Below, one piece after another: positions 1 to 7,754 of a stretch of DNA of 12,554 nt. The DNA lies in the NCBI GenBank assembly GCA_016839245.1, contig JAEOUN010000090.1, positions 1 through 12,554 on the forward strand. Reading direction: 5' to 3'. The stretch is from Candidatus Thorarchaeota archaeon. GTDB lineage: Archaea > Asgardarchaeota > Thorarchaeia > Thorarchaeales > Thorarchaeaceae. Under the pieces are notes generated by a model. It saw nothing but the letters and a program-made list of their open reading frames with translations, was not told where the DNA came from and did no database searches. The position numbers and the translations under genes are program-made. How positions within the stretch are numbered: the stretch's first letter is position 1; the number at the start of each line of letters is the position of its first letter.

Positions 1-1
1 A

Positions 2-337
2 GATGAAATCGAGCAACTAAAATCGCTTCTAGTTAAAGGAAAAGAGGTTCCTCTAACGAACAGCTTTCTATTTTCAGCAGAAGATTTACTATCCCGCTTC
101 AATGGATTTCAAGATAAAGAGGAGAAGCTAAAACGCTTACTCCTTGTTGATTACTTGAGGAGTAGAGAGAAAAAAATTCGAGATTTGAGAAAAACTGAGA
201 ATGGAATGAAAGATGCTGAAAATCTCATCAATAGGCTTTTTGAACTCACACGGGTAAGTTCACGTATTGATCCAACACATCAGAACGATCCTCTTACCTT
301 ACTTAGATTCTTTTCTCAAGGAGGTCGTAGGCAATGA
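2..337 (+). CDS. cmr2: Cmr2 (Cas10) of type III-B, C-terminal fragment
   Basis: This reading frame is open from the left edge, so only the last 111 residues of the protein are visible. It is a charged, largely helical segment containing GKEVPLTNSFLFSAEDLL, followed by a Lys/Arg/Glu-rich helix and a LLRFFSQ tail. It carries none of the Cas10 catalytic motifs (HD, GGDD), which would lie upstream. The assignment rests mainly on position: its stop codon overlaps the cmr3 start by ATGA, and the order Cmr2-Cmr3-Cmr4-Cmr5-Cmr6 is the standard type III-B order. A helical C-terminal domain is also what Cas10/Cmr2 proteins end with. In the family, Cmr2 is the large subunit that makes cyclic oligoadenylate and/or cuts DNA when the complex binds target RNA. 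A different upstream protein cannot be ruled out from the fragment alone. Confidence 0.72.
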   Translation, partial: DEIEQLKSLLVKGKEVPLTNSFLFSAEDLLSRFNGFQDKEEKLKRLLLVDYLRSREKKIRDLRKTENGMKDAENLINRLFELTRVSSRIDPTHQNDPLTLLRFFSQGGRRQ

Positions 338-1542
338 ATCTATCCCTTATTCTCAAACCAGTTGACGGACTTTTCTTTAGAAATGGCAAGCCATTCAATG
401 CTGGAGAAACAGGTTATGTGGAATCCATTTTTCCTCCATCTCCTACCACTGGTTATGGCTTTGCACGAGCATACCTACTAGAGAGTGGTTGCAAACATAT
501 TAGTAGATACATAAAGAGAGGATGTACCGAATGTGATATTGACGAATGTCCACTAAGAGATGTAGTAGGTGCTCCATCCTTACGTAATGGTTCAATGAGA
601 ACATTAGGACCGTATCTTCAGATAGAAGATGAAAAATATTATCCTACTCCACTGGATTTACTCATATCAAGTGATCATGGAAAAAATGCTACTGCCAAAG
701 GAGCTAGTATTGGAAGAACACAAGTATTCTGCGATAAGGGTAATATCCTATTACCAACCAGTGTTGATGGATATTCATTCTTTAAGAAAACTGGAGATAC
801 TGTGATAAGCCATAGTGGTCTAATGGAATATTTGAGTGGTAGTCCAATCAAGTATGATAAGTTATTTTTCCTGAGAGCTGAAAGAGAACATATCTCAGAA
901 AATATGATGGATGATCGAGGTCCTCTAATATACGATGAAACACATACAGGAATCCAAATTCAGACTCATTCTAGAACTACAATAGAGCATCATCTATATC
1001 GAATTAGGTTAATTCGTTTTGCAGAGAAATGCAATTTATGGTTAGGATTGAATATTCCCGAATTAAGCGGACTTGATTGGACTGGGACTATGAGATTCGG
1101 TGGAGAGGGACGTAGAGTTTGGGTTCGTCCGGACAAGTTCATCCCATTTCCAACTAATGGGAGTGAATTATTCATTAAAGAAACTGGACTAGTCAAGTTG
1201 CTCCTTTTGCAGCATGCAGATTTTGATGGCAACTGGCTACCACAGGGATTCAAACAGGAATCAGATGGAAACCTAGATTATTGGATTGGTGAAATATCTG
1301 GTGTAGGAACCAAGATTATAAGCGCCTGTGTGGGGCGGCAGGTCTTGATTGGAGGGTGGGATACGTCTCAATCAAAGTCACGACCTATGAGAGCGTTAGT
1401 TCCAGCTGGTAGTGTCTACTATCTTGAGATTGATCCCAATGACACAGATGAGTTTGTATCGAAAATTCATGATAATACAATTGGACTGCAGACAAATCTA
1501 GGTCTGGGTCATGTTGTTTTAGGAGTGTGGAATTATGAGTAG
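334..1542 (+). CDS. cmr3: Cmr3, type III-B Cas5-like RAMP subunit
   Basis: This 402-residue protein has the Cmr3 N-terminal signature FFRNGKPFNAGETG followed by IFPPSPTT (residues about 14-39), and the glycine-rich C-terminal strand GLQTNLGLGHVVLG. In the Cmr complex Cmr3 pairs with Cmr2 and holds the 5' handle of the crRNA. The start is well supported: a full Shine-Dalgarno AAGGAGGT (318-325) lies 8 nt before the ATG, which overlaps the cmr2 stop as ATGA. The 3' end overlaps cmr4 by 8 nt, which suggests translational coupling. One oddity is a cluster of cysteines, C53, C64, C67 and C72 (C-x10-C-x2-C-x4-C), in the loop after the first helix. It could bind a metal. The family call is firm. Confidence 0.93.
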   Translation: MNLSLILKPVDGLFFRNGKPFNAGETGYVESIFPPSPTTGYGFARAYLLESGCKHISRYIKRGCTECDIDECPLRDVVGAPSLRNGSMRTLGPYLQIEDEKYYPTPLDLLISSDHGKNATAKGASIGRTQVFCDKGNILLPTSVDGYSFFKKTGDTVISHSGLMEYLSGSPIKYDKLFFLRAEREHISENMMDDRGPLIYDETHTGIQIQTHSRTTIEHHLYRIRLIRFAEKCNLWLGLNIPELSGLDWTGTMRFGGEGRRVWVRPDKFIPFPTNGSELFIKETGLVKLLLLQHADFDGNWLPQGFKQESDGNLDYWIGEISGVGTKIISACVGRQVLIGGWDTSQSKSRPMRALVPAGSVYYLEIDPNDTDEFVSKIHDNTIGLQTNLGLGHVVLGVWNYE

Positions 1543-2428
1543 AACAAATGCTATTATTGGATTATATACTGAAACATCACTTCATCCAGGTACTGGAAGT
1601 AGTGTCGGAATAGTGGATTTACCTGTACAACGTGAGAAACATACAGACTTACCATTTATCCCCTCATCCAGCCTTAAGGGTTGTTTGAGAGATACATTTG
1701 GAGAAGAAAATCCAAGCAGTGAAATCTTCTTTGGGAAAGGTGCAGAAGGCGATGAAGGATTTGCAGGTGCTATCTCTTTGAGTGATGCAAGGCTGCTAGC
1801 TTTTCCTGTACGTTCAATGACTAATGTATTTGTGTGGATAACATGCCCATTAATTATAGAACGCTTGTGGAGAGACCTTCGACTAATTGGTGTTGAATTG
1901 CCATCTCTTGAGATCCCGAAAATTCCACAAGGGACAGCGCTTGTTTCTCATAGCAATACAGACACGGATAGACTCATTATTGAAGACTTGCTTTTCACAA
2001 AGCTTCAAGACGATGTGGTATCAGCAATAGCTAGCACTGCATCTAACCTATTTCTTACGGATGGCAGAGATGTTTCGACAAGAGAGAGATTTCTCAAAAA
2101 CCTATGCGTATTGTGTGATGAGGATTTCAGATATCTTGCAAGCCATGGTACTGAGGTCATGGCACGTAATGTATTAGACGAACATAAGAAGAGTCAAAAT
2201 CTTTGGTGGGTAGAACTTGTTCCTCGGGATACTATATTCTATTCATTAGTCATGGCAGAATCATCACGAGGAAATGAAGAACTTAACTCCAAACAAATTC
2301 TAGAAAAATTCATCAGCACTTTTTCAGAACCGTATGTCCAAGTTGGAGGACATGAAACTCTAGGGCAAGGTTGGTGTGCGCTAACACTAAAGACATCGCA
2401 AGAGATTAAGAGTCTCAGCAAATCATAG
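1535..2428 (+). CDS. cmr4: Cmr4, type III-B Cas7-like backbone and target RNase
   Basis: This 297-residue protein begins with the characteristic Cmr4 sequence: GLYTETSLHPGTGSS, then VDLPVQREKHTDLPFIPSSS and LKGCLRD. Cmr4 forms the helical backbone of the Cmr complex and cuts target RNA at 6-nt intervals. The residue matching the catalytic Asp of P. furiosus Cmr4 (D26 in the VVDQPIQRE loop) is D28 here, so the subunit looks active. The C-terminal segment QVGGHETLGQGW is the conserved glycine-rich RAMP motif. The ATG overlaps the end of cmr3 by 8 nt, with GGAGTG upstream as a ribosome binding site. Length is normal for the family. Confidence 0.95.
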   Translation: MSRTNAIIGLYTETSLHPGTGSSVGIVDLPVQREKHTDLPFIPSSSLKGCLRDTFGEENPSSEIFFGKGAEGDEGFAGAISLSDARLLAFPVRSMTNVFVWITCPLIIERLWRDLRLIGVELPSLEIPKIPQGTALVSHSNTDTDRLIIEDLLFTKLQDDVVSAIASTASNLFLTDGRDVSTRERFLKNLCVLCDEDFRYLASHGTEVMARNVLDEHKKSQNLWWVELVPRDTIFYSLVMAESSRGNEELNSKQILEKFISTFSEPYVQVGGHETLGQGWCALTLKTSQEIKSLSKS

Positions 2429-2441
2429 GAGCGCGGCACAG

Positions 2442-2843
2442 ATGGAAAAAACGAATTATGTTAATCTTGACCAACATGCAGCTGGTTTTGCTCTCGACTG
2501 TGTTGGTAGTGTCTTATCTGGGGACAGTTCAAAGCAATCAGAGTACAGACGAATTGTAAAACGAATGCCAGCGATGATTCTTCAAAATGGATTATGCCAA
2601 GCTTTGGGTTTCTTACGAGCTAAAGGTAATGAAAACAGTTCTTTTCAGATCCTTTACAATAATATTTCAACATGGCTTATTGAGGAAATTGGAATATATC
2701 CATTAAAGAATGATCTCCTTAGTAGTATAACTAAGAGTAAACATACTCTCTATATTCAAGCTCAAGAAGAGAGTTTACGTGTAATGGCATGGTTGAACAG
2801 AATTACTGATGCATACATTGTTTCTGATGAGGATGGTGAATAG
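2442..2843 (+). CDS. cmr5: Cmr5, type III-B small subunit (Cas11 family)
   Basis: This 133-residue, mainly helical protein matches Cmr5 in length and pattern: YRRIVKRMPAMILQNGLCQALGFLRAKG, then a YIQAQEESLRVMAWLNRITDA helix near the C-terminus. Cmr5 lines the belly of the Cmr filament and contacts the target RNA; it has no catalytic role. The ATG has a GGAG ribosome binding site just after the cmr4 stop, with a 13-nt gap. Its end overlaps the start of cmr6. No anomalies are seen. Confidence 0.9.
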   Translation: MEKTNYVNLDQHAAGFALDCVGSVLSGDSSKQSEYRRIVKRMPAMILQNGLCQALGFLRAKGNENSSFQILYNNISTWLIEEIGIYPLKNDLLSSITKSKHTLYIQAQEESLRVMAWLNRITDAYIVSDEDGE

Positions 2844-3618
2844 ACTGATCCTTACCTACGATAAAGAATCTTTTTCAAAAGCACTTGCAGATTCGTATAG
2901 AGAAAAAATCTGTAATGTCGGGCTCGCTTTTGAAAAGTATGTTAATATTTGGATTCCTGTCAAGACTTCTGGAATAAAACTGACTGACGATAAATCCGAA
3001 TTTTTCAACGAGATATGCGAAGTGATGAGAGAGAACAGAGTCATTCAAAAATCACTGAGCGAAACTCATTCGCGGCTGAATTCATTAGTTGAAGTAAAAC
3101 ATGGTACATCAATTTCTCTTGAAGTGGAATGGCGTCTTGTCATTGGACTAGGTGGAACACACCCCCTTGAAACAGGTTTCATATGGGATAGAAACTTGGG
3201 TGTTCCAATGATTCCAGCATCCTCAATTAAAGGTGCACTACGAGCATGGTTTACAACATATCGAAATCCTCCAATGAACGAAGATGAAATTGATAGATTA
3301 CTTGGGAAAAATGGAGCTGGGCAAATTACCATCTTTGATGCTTTGCCAAGCGATAGACCGAATCTTGAAGTTGATATTATAAACGTCCATTTCGCTGATT
3401 ACTATAATGATCCAATGCATAAAGATCCTGCTGAATATACTGATCCAAATCCAATCCATTTTCTAACAGTAGGAAAGAATACAAAATTCATCTTTAGATT
3501 TTTATCAAGAAACCAAAATCAAAATGATTTGGAGATTATCACAAAAGAGCTAAAGCAAATGGTGTCCAAAGTTGGAATTGGAGCAAAGGTTTCTGTTGGA
3601 TATGGTAGACTCCATTAG
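2833..3618 (+). CDS. cmr6: Cmr6, type III-B Cas7-like RAMP subunit
   Basis: The diagnostic Cmr6 motif is present and intact: HPLETGFIWDRNLGVPMIPA followed by SSIKGALRAWF, and a C-terminal VGIGAKVSVGYGRL glycine-rich strand. Cmr6 caps the 3' end of the crRNA in the Cmr complex and, with Cmr1, closes the filament. I place the start at ATG 2833 (protein beginning MVNRLILTYDK), which gives an 11-nt overlap with cmr5. ATG 2809 and 2827 are in frame but would add a short hydrophobic stretch that mirrors cmr5 coding sequence. GTG 2836 is another option. No clear ribosome binding site decides between them, so re-initiation after cmr5 is likely. It is the last gene of the Cmr block. Confidence 0.92.
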   Translation: MVNRLILTYDKESFSKALADSYREKICNVGLAFEKYVNIWIPVKTSGIKLTDDKSEFFNEICEVMRENRVIQKSLSETHSRLNSLVEVKHGTSISLEVEWRLVIGLGGTHPLETGFIWDRNLGVPMIPASSIKGALRAWFTTYRNPPMNEDEIDRLLGKNGAGQITIFDALPSDRPNLEVDIINVHFADYYNDPMHKDPAEYTDPNPIHFLTVGKNTKFIFRFLSRNQNQNDLEIITKELKQMVSKVGIGAKVSVGYGRLH

Positions 3619-3737
3619 AATCATCTTATTCATGTCAGAGATAGGTTGCAATAACAGGGAAAAGTTCATTGACTCCCAAGAATATCTTAGAACGTGGTTG
3701 ATTCCCGACTTGCTGTTTTAATACTAATCACTAAAAA

Positions 3738-3763
3738 TATTGAAGATACATCATTTTTCAATA
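3738..3763. terminator. AT-rich hairpin after the Cmr block; possible terminator or operator
   Basis: TATTGAAGA (3738-3746) pairs with TTTTCAATA (3755-3763) across an 8-nt loop, giving nine pairs of which one is G:U in RNA. It follows the A-rich run CTAAAAATAT, and its 3' arm begins with a run of five T. It sits about 120 nt after the cmr6 stop. It could help end the Cmr transcript or bind a regulator. The stem is AT-rich and weak, and archaeal termination depends mainly on T-runs, so the role is a guess. Confidence 0.25.
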
Positions 3764-3872
3764 CACGCACAATGAGAAACCGCAGAGAAATGGACTCTTG
3801 ACTGGTCTAGAAGGCTTCCACAAAAATAACCAGATATTACAGTGTTTTGAGTTTCAAATTAGAATTCCTATG

Positions 3873-3881
3873 TTTTAAATA
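3873..3881 (+). promoter_or_regulatory. Candidate archaeal TATA box of the cas6-cas2 operon
   Basis: TTTTAAATA stands in a non-coding stretch about 32 nt before the GTG start of cas6 and 53 nt before the alternative TTG. If it acts as an archaeal TATA box, transcription would begin about 22-27 nt downstream, near 3900-3908, just ahead of the gene. No convincing BRE element is visible immediately upstream. The placement at the head of the I-B operon is what supports it. Confidence 0.35.
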
Positions 3882-3912
3882 ATGCAGTACGAATAACAAT
3901 TCATTAGAAATC

Positions 3913-4665
3913 GTGTGGAAGTGGCTAATAGTCTTGAGATTTAGAGTAACACTTGTGCCTTGGAAGAGCGCTACTGAGATACCAATTCTTCGATATGACT
4001 ATCAACATTCCATGAGTGCCATGCTCTATAGCACACTCATCGAAGCAGATGAGAAATTTAGGAGATTGCACGATTCCAAGGACTACAAGTATTTCACATT
4101 TTCACGACTTGAAATCCCAAGAAGAAAAGCACTCAAAGATGGTATTGCAATTCTTTGTAACGATGCCTATCTTTGGTTTAGTAGTCCTGATGCGAGATTA
4201 GTACGGTCTCTTGTTGGTGCCTTCGCTACAACTCAGGCAGTGAAAATTGGCGGACTTGGTTTCGCAATAGCTGGAATCGCAAGTACTAGTCCATTTTACG
4301 CACGGGACACTGAGAGTTTTAGAACAATATCTCCAATTATTGTGAGAACAGTAATTGACGAAAACGAAAGCACCAAGACATGGGACTTGAGTCCAGAAGA
4401 CGATGCCTTCAAGCAGAAGCTGATAGAGAATCTCTACAGAAAATACGAATCATTTCACGGACACCAACCTGAAGGCACTATAAAGGAGATAAATATCACA
4501 CATAGTAAACAACAGAGAATCCAAATTCTTGATACCTTCCATAGAGCGCATCTAATGATTATCGAACTACACGGTGATCCAGAATTGATCAAGTTTGCTT
4601 ATGACTGTGGATTGGGTGAAAAGAATTCAATGGGATTCGGAATGCTTCAGCAGGCAGGAGCTTGA
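3913..4665 (+). CDS. cas6: Cas6 pre-crRNA endoribonuclease
   Basis: The protein shows the Cas6 pattern: an N-terminal RFRVTLVPW strand, YDYQHSMSAMLYSTL helix, LHD...YKYFTFSRLEIP, and the C-terminal glycine-rich loop GLGEKNSMGFGM (about residues 233-244). Cas6 cuts each repeat of the CRISPR transcript to release crRNAs with an 8-nt 5' handle. H53 lies where the catalytic His of archaeal Cas6 is usually found. Start choice is uncertain. GTG 3913 gives the longest frame but no ribosome binding site. TTG 3934, preceded by GGAAGTGG, would begin LRFRVTL, the more typical Cas6 N-terminus. It is the only repeat endonuclease gene seen and so probably serves both effector systems. It leads the I-B block, 19 nt ahead of cas8. 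Confidence 0.92.
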   Translation: MWKWLIVLRFRVTLVPWKSATEIPILRYDYQHSMSAMLYSTLIEADEKFRRLHDSKDYKYFTFSRLEIPRRKALKDGIAILCNDAYLWFSSPDARLVRSLVGAFATTQAVKIGGLGFAIAGIASTSPFYARDTESFRTISPIIVRTVIDENESTKTWDLSPEDDAFKQKLIENLYRKYESFHGHQPEGTIKEINITHSKQQRIQILDTFHRAHLMIIELHGDPELIKFAYDCGLGEKNSMGFGMLQQAGA

Positions 4666-4684
4666 CTAATGGGGAGTTGAAACA

Positions 4685-6040
4685 ATGACTGTTACGAAGC
4701 AGACCAATATTGATGGTGCATTGTTCTCATGCACAGGGAATCCATTTGTCGATGCGGGGATTGCTGCTCTTTCAGTCCTATCAAAGAAACCAAATCCTGA
4801 AGATATCACAATTGAAGATACTAAATCGCAAGTAGATTATATCATAAAGATTTATTCTCACAAAGATTGGAAAAAGATAATCCACGGTATGTTTTTCCCA
4901 AATGCAGAGCTTGTGAATCCATCTATCAAAAATGGAACTAAGCGCTATTCAAATACTCTACACGAATATTTGGAACACCTTGAGCCAATTTCAGGCCATG
5001 GTAATTGTGTTGCTTGTGGACGACGTAATGGAATTCGAGTGCATAAAACTAGCGTCCCTCTTCTAGGATCAGCTGTTTTTGTCAACTTCTTTCCTTCAGG
5101 AGTTCCAGGTGAGCAATTCTGTGCTAATTGCCTACTTGCAATTCAGTTCATGCTTCTATCAGTCGAGAAAGTGGGCATTCCACTTATGATTCATACACAT
5201 AATTGGACAATCCAGAGAGCATACGCTGCACGAAATATCAAACTAGTGAAAAAGAGTGCAAGTAAGAAAGATTCCAGCATTGCCAAAAAAGGATATAGTA
5301 TGATAGCTGGTCTGAATGCTGTCTATGATGCTATTCAAGAGATTATTCAGGAAAAAGAGGTCATGGCGATGCCAGCAGGTACACTTGTTGCACCTGTAAG
5401 ATTCTACCACTTCACAAACTATGGACAAAGTCCACACATGGACTTCTATGATGTACCAAGTCAAGTCATAGACTTTCTCATTGCTATCAGGAAAAGCGAT
5501 ATGATTGATGATTGGAAACGTGTTGTTAGGAGAGGGTATGTTTCTAGGAAGAAAGGTGCTGATGATGACACAATTCGTTTGACCTCTCCAAACAGAATAT
5601 ACCAAGCGCTCAACGAAGGTAAAACTATCATTCAGTATTTCTTTGTTGAAGATTTCCAAATTATTGGAACATGGAAATTAATTGAGCTATACCTAATGAG
5701 GTTGAGAAAAATGGACAAGAAACGTGTTAATACTTTAAAAGAAGTAGCTGATCGAATATTGGGTTTCTGCCAAAAGAAAGGTTCTGCAAGACGAATTCAG
5801 GAACTGCATCAGGCACGGAACTATCATGCATTTAGATCAGTGCTTCTGAAGCTACAGCAGGAGATGACAAGTACTTCAGGTACACCTCTTCTAACTCTGG
5901 AACAATATGTAACAGATTTAGCACCTGAGGGAAGTGATGGATGGATGGAAGTACGGGATCTACTGCTTTTTAGAATTTATGAAACTGGTGCTAGTTGGCT
6001 GTCAGGTCAACCAGCAGAAGAAGAAGAAAAAGAAGAATAG
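4685..6040 (+). CDS. cst1: Cas8 large subunit, CXXC-CXXC (Cst1) family, type I-B
   Basis: The 451-residue protein opens with the Cst1 signature CTGNPFVDAGIAAL and has the two paired-cysteine knuckles that name the family: C108-VA-C111 and C146-AN-C149, probably a zinc site. Cas8 is the Cascade large subunit that recognises the PAM and recruits Cas3. A GGGGAG site (4671-4676) lies 8 nt before the ATG. The protein ends in an acidic tail (EEEEKEE). The C-terminal 109 residues are helical and are preceded by their own ribosome binding site and ATG (5711), so the gene may also make a separate small subunit (listed separately). No separate I-B cas11 gene is present. Subtype names for Cst systems have changed (Tneap, I-B, once I-G in P. 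furiosus). Confidence 0.92.
   Translation: MTVTKQTNIDGALFSCTGNPFVDAGIAALSVLSKKPNPEDITIEDTKSQVDYIIKIYSHKDWKKIIHGMFFPNAELVNPSIKNGTKRYSNTLHEYLEHLEPISGHGNCVACGRRNGIRVHKTSVPLLGSAVFVNFFPSGVPGEQFCANCLLAIQFMLLSVEKVGIPLMIHTHNWTIQRAYAARNIKLVKKSASKKDSSIAKKGYSMIAGLNAVYDAIQEIIQEKEVMAMPAGTLVAPVRFYHFTNYGQSPHMDFYDVPSQVIDFLIAIRKSDMIDDWKRVVRRGYVSRKKGADDDTIRLTSPNRIYQALNEGKTIIQYFFVEDFQIIGTWKLIELYLMRLRKMDKKRVNTLKEVADRILGFCQKKGSARRIQELHQARNYHAFRSVLLKLQQEMTSTSGTPLLTLEQYVTDLAPEGSDGWMEVRDLLLFRIYETGASWLSGQPAEEEEKEE
5711..6040 (+). CDS. Possible internal Cas11 small subunit translated from within cas8
   Basis: An in-frame ATG at cas8 codon 343 is preceded by GAGGT (5698-5702) with an 8-nt spacer, as good a ribosome binding site as those of the annotated genes. 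Translation would give a 109-residue protein beginning MDKKRVNTLKEVADRILGF, with strongly helical content like a Cas11 small subunit. Independent translation of Cas11 from the 3' part of cas8 is established for several type I subtypes, including I-B. The I-B block otherwise lacks a small-subunit gene (Cmr5 belongs to the III-B complex). Seen directly: the site, frame and spacing. Inferred: that the start is used. Confidence 0.5.
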   Translation: MDKKRVNTLKEVADRILGFCQKKGSARRIQELHQARNYHAFRSVLLKLQQEMTSTSGTPLLTLEQYVTDLAPEGSDGWMEVRDLLLFRIYETGASWLSGQPAEEEEKEE

Positions 6041-6051
6041 GAGGATGAAAA

Positions 6052-7071
6052 ATGGTAACAACCATACAAGGTTTTGTGTTGATAGATACTTGGGCGGCTG
6101 CACTGAATAATGCAGGAGTCCAACCATCTGAACGGACGGATAACATCGTTAGAACAAAGGTATTTTGGCGTGGTCGTCAACCATTTCCGTATGTATCTGG
6201 ACAGTCTTGGCGATATTGGTGGAGAAACTTATTGGGAGAACGCAAGGATTGGAAGCTATCACCCATCAATCGTGAAACCAAGATAGCCTACACTGAAGCT
6301 AATCCCTTGACATATCCAGATGATGACATATTTGGATATATGCGAGCTCCAAAGTCCCTTAAAGACAAAGCAGGTAAGAAGGTCAAATCAGTCACTTTGA
6401 CAAGAGCTTCAACCCTAAAGAATACTCCACTCATTGCAGTGGGCTCACAACGTCCAACGGAAGACTTTGGCACATTCTCTAGACTTGAAGGAGACCCAGT
6501 GCCATATGAACACGAATTTTATTCAACGATATTGAAAGGAATGTTCTCACTAGATGTTGATTCGGCAGGTGTGTTCAAGACTATTGCCTCAGCAGGCAGT
6601 CAAAACCTTCCACCAGACTTTGAAATCCCTAGCGATTTCAAAGACAAATGCAAACAAATCAATAGTAATTTTGTTCTTGACAAGGAAACTCGTGTTCAGA
6701 GAATTGTTGACGTAATCTCAGTACTTCCACATCTAACGGGTGGCGCTATGCAGGCTCGCCATCTTGAACGAGTTGCGCCAAGCCTTCTCATCTTGGGTAC
6801 TTTTACAACAGGAAGTCATCTATTTGCGCATCTTGCAAAAACAGAAAATGGGTTTGCCGCAATAAATATCGAAGCACTAAAGCAAATACTACAAGACTAT
6901 GAGAAAGATCTCTTGACAAAACTATACATCGGAAGGCAGGAAGGGTTCTTAGATGAACAGGCAGATGCCATAAAGGAATTTGCAGAAGAATTCAAAGGTA
7001 AGGTAGTCTTGGGATCGATAGCTTCAGTGACACAAGAATTCTGCAATGAGATTCCTGGACTTGTTAAATGA
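6052..7071 (+). CDS. cas7: Cas7 (Cst2/DevR family) Cascade backbone, type I-B
   Basis: The 339-residue protein carries the Cst2/DevR hallmark near its N-terminus: ALNNAGVQPSERTDNIVRTK and then PFPYVSGQSWRYWWRNLL. It also has the later LTGGAMQARHLERVAPS segment. Cas7 coats the spacer part of the crRNA in several copies per Cascade. The ATG is preceded by AGGAGGATGA (6039-6048), among the strongest ribosome binding sites in the window, which would suit the excess of this subunit over its partners. It starts 11 nt after the cas8 stop, and its own stop overlaps cas5 by ATGA. Confidence 0.94.
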   Translation: MVTTIQGFVLIDTWAAALNNAGVQPSERTDNIVRTKVFWRGRQPFPYVSGQSWRYWWRNLLGERKDWKLSPINRETKIAYTEANPLTYPDDDIFGYMRAPKSLKDKAGKKVKSVTLTRASTLKNTPLIAVGSQRPTEDFGTFSRLEGDPVPYEHEFYSTILKGMFSLDVDSAGVFKTIASAGSQNLPPDFEIPSDFKDKCKQINSNFVLDKETRVQRIVDVISVLPHLTGGAMQARHLERVAPSLLILGTFTTGSHLFAHLAKTENGFAAINIEALKQILQDYEKDLLTKLYIGRQEGFLDEQADAIKEFAEEFKGKVVLGSIASVTQEFCNEIPGLVK

Positions 7072-7754
7072 GGGATGTTAGATTGAAGGCGGTTCGTGTA
7101 AGAATATCAGCATGGACTGCATCCTTCCGTTACGGGGGATTCATGATTGGCATTCAGCCGACACTTCTCATTCCTCCACTATCAACAGTGTTTGGTCTCA
7201 TCTCAGCAGCTGCTGGAAAAGTCATTACACCTCATGATACTTTCTTGGCATACACTTTTAGTAGCAAAGGAAGAGGAATCGACTTGGAAAGAATTCTGGA
7301 AGTGGCACCAGGATCAGGGGGAAAATGGAATGTCATTCAGCGAGAACAGCTACTCTTTCCAGAACTTGTACTCTATGCAAACTCAGACTTGGAGAGAGCA
7401 TTTAAATCACCACATTTCCAGCTATTACTAGGTCGTTCGACGGACCTTGCTTGTGTAGAAGCAGTTGATATGATAGACTTAGAATTAGCCAACAAGAAAG
7501 AAGAGGCTCGATTCGGTCATGGTCTTTACACAGATCCACCAAGGGGATACAACTTAGCAACTATGTATGCACTACCAGTATATTTCTCAGATACAATTCC
7601 ACGACATGCAGTTGGTACACGACCATTTATGATAGTTACTGAGGAATACACAGGAGTTGGGGAGGGAGTACGAGACCCTGAGATAGGAATAGTAATGCAA
7701 CTCTTCACAGCAGAGTCCTTAGGCCTAGGTGATATAGATGCCTCTTCTAGCTAA
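7068..7754 (+). CDS. cas5: Cas5 Cascade subunit, type I-B (Cas5t-like)
   Basis: This 228-residue protein has the Cas5 N-terminus VRVRISAWTASFRYGG, followed by QPTLLIPPLSTVFGLISAAAG, and the mid-protein LLGRSTDLACVEAV typical of I-B Cas5. Cas5 binds the 5' handle of the crRNA and contacts Cas8. The ATG overlaps the cas7 stop (ATGA). TTG 7083 is a possible alternative start, with AGGGATG upstream, and gives the more typical LKAVRVRISAW. The 3' end overlaps cas3 by 17 nt. As is usual for non-I-C Cas5, it probably has no nuclease role because Cas6 is present. Confidence 0.92.
   Translation: MRDVRLKAVRVRISAWTASFRYGGFMIGIQPTLLIPPLSTVFGLISAAAGKVITPHDTFLAYTFSSKGRGIDLERILEVAPGSGGKWNVIQREQLLFPELVLYANSDLERAFKSPHFQLLLGRSTDLACVEAVDMIDLELANKKEEARFGHGLYTDPPRGYNLATMYALPVYFSDTIPRHAVGTRPFMIVTEEYTGVGEGVRDPEIGIVMQLFTAESLGLGDIDASSS

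Larger units (their letters stand above)
3619..3912. other. Gap between the III-B and I-B gene blocks
   Basis: This 294-nt AT-rich stretch separates cmr6 from cas6 and is the only sizeable gap between genes in the window. It holds an AT-rich inverted repeat (3738-3763) and a TATA-like box (3873-3881). A 29-codon ORF (ATG at 3632, stop ending 3721) is open but has no ribosome binding site or recognisable content, so I do not call it a gene. I found no tRNA-like structure, repeat remnant or insertion sequence in it. It most likely carries the end of the Cmr transcript and the promoter of the I-B operon. Confidence 0.6.

Noticed and set aside
3632..3721. 29-codon ORF in the gap after cmr6 (MSEIGCNNREKF...)
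   Set aside because: There is no ribosome binding site and no recognisable motif, and an open run of this length is easily due to chance.
3736..3747. 12-nt match (AAATATTGAAGA) between the cmr6-cas6 gap and spacer 5, suggesting self-targeting
   Set aside because: The match is short and AT-rich, and it breaks off well short of a spacer length. A match of this size is expected by chance in 12.5 kb.
5243..5659. 138-codon open frame on the minus strand inside cas8
   Set aside because: It is wholly antisense to a well-supported gene, shows no recognisable domain, and its protein has the odd composition expected of a shadow frame.
7147..7431. 94-codon open frame on the plus strand inside cas5
   Set aside because: It overlaps the conserved Cas5 coding sequence in another frame, and its translation has no family resemblance.
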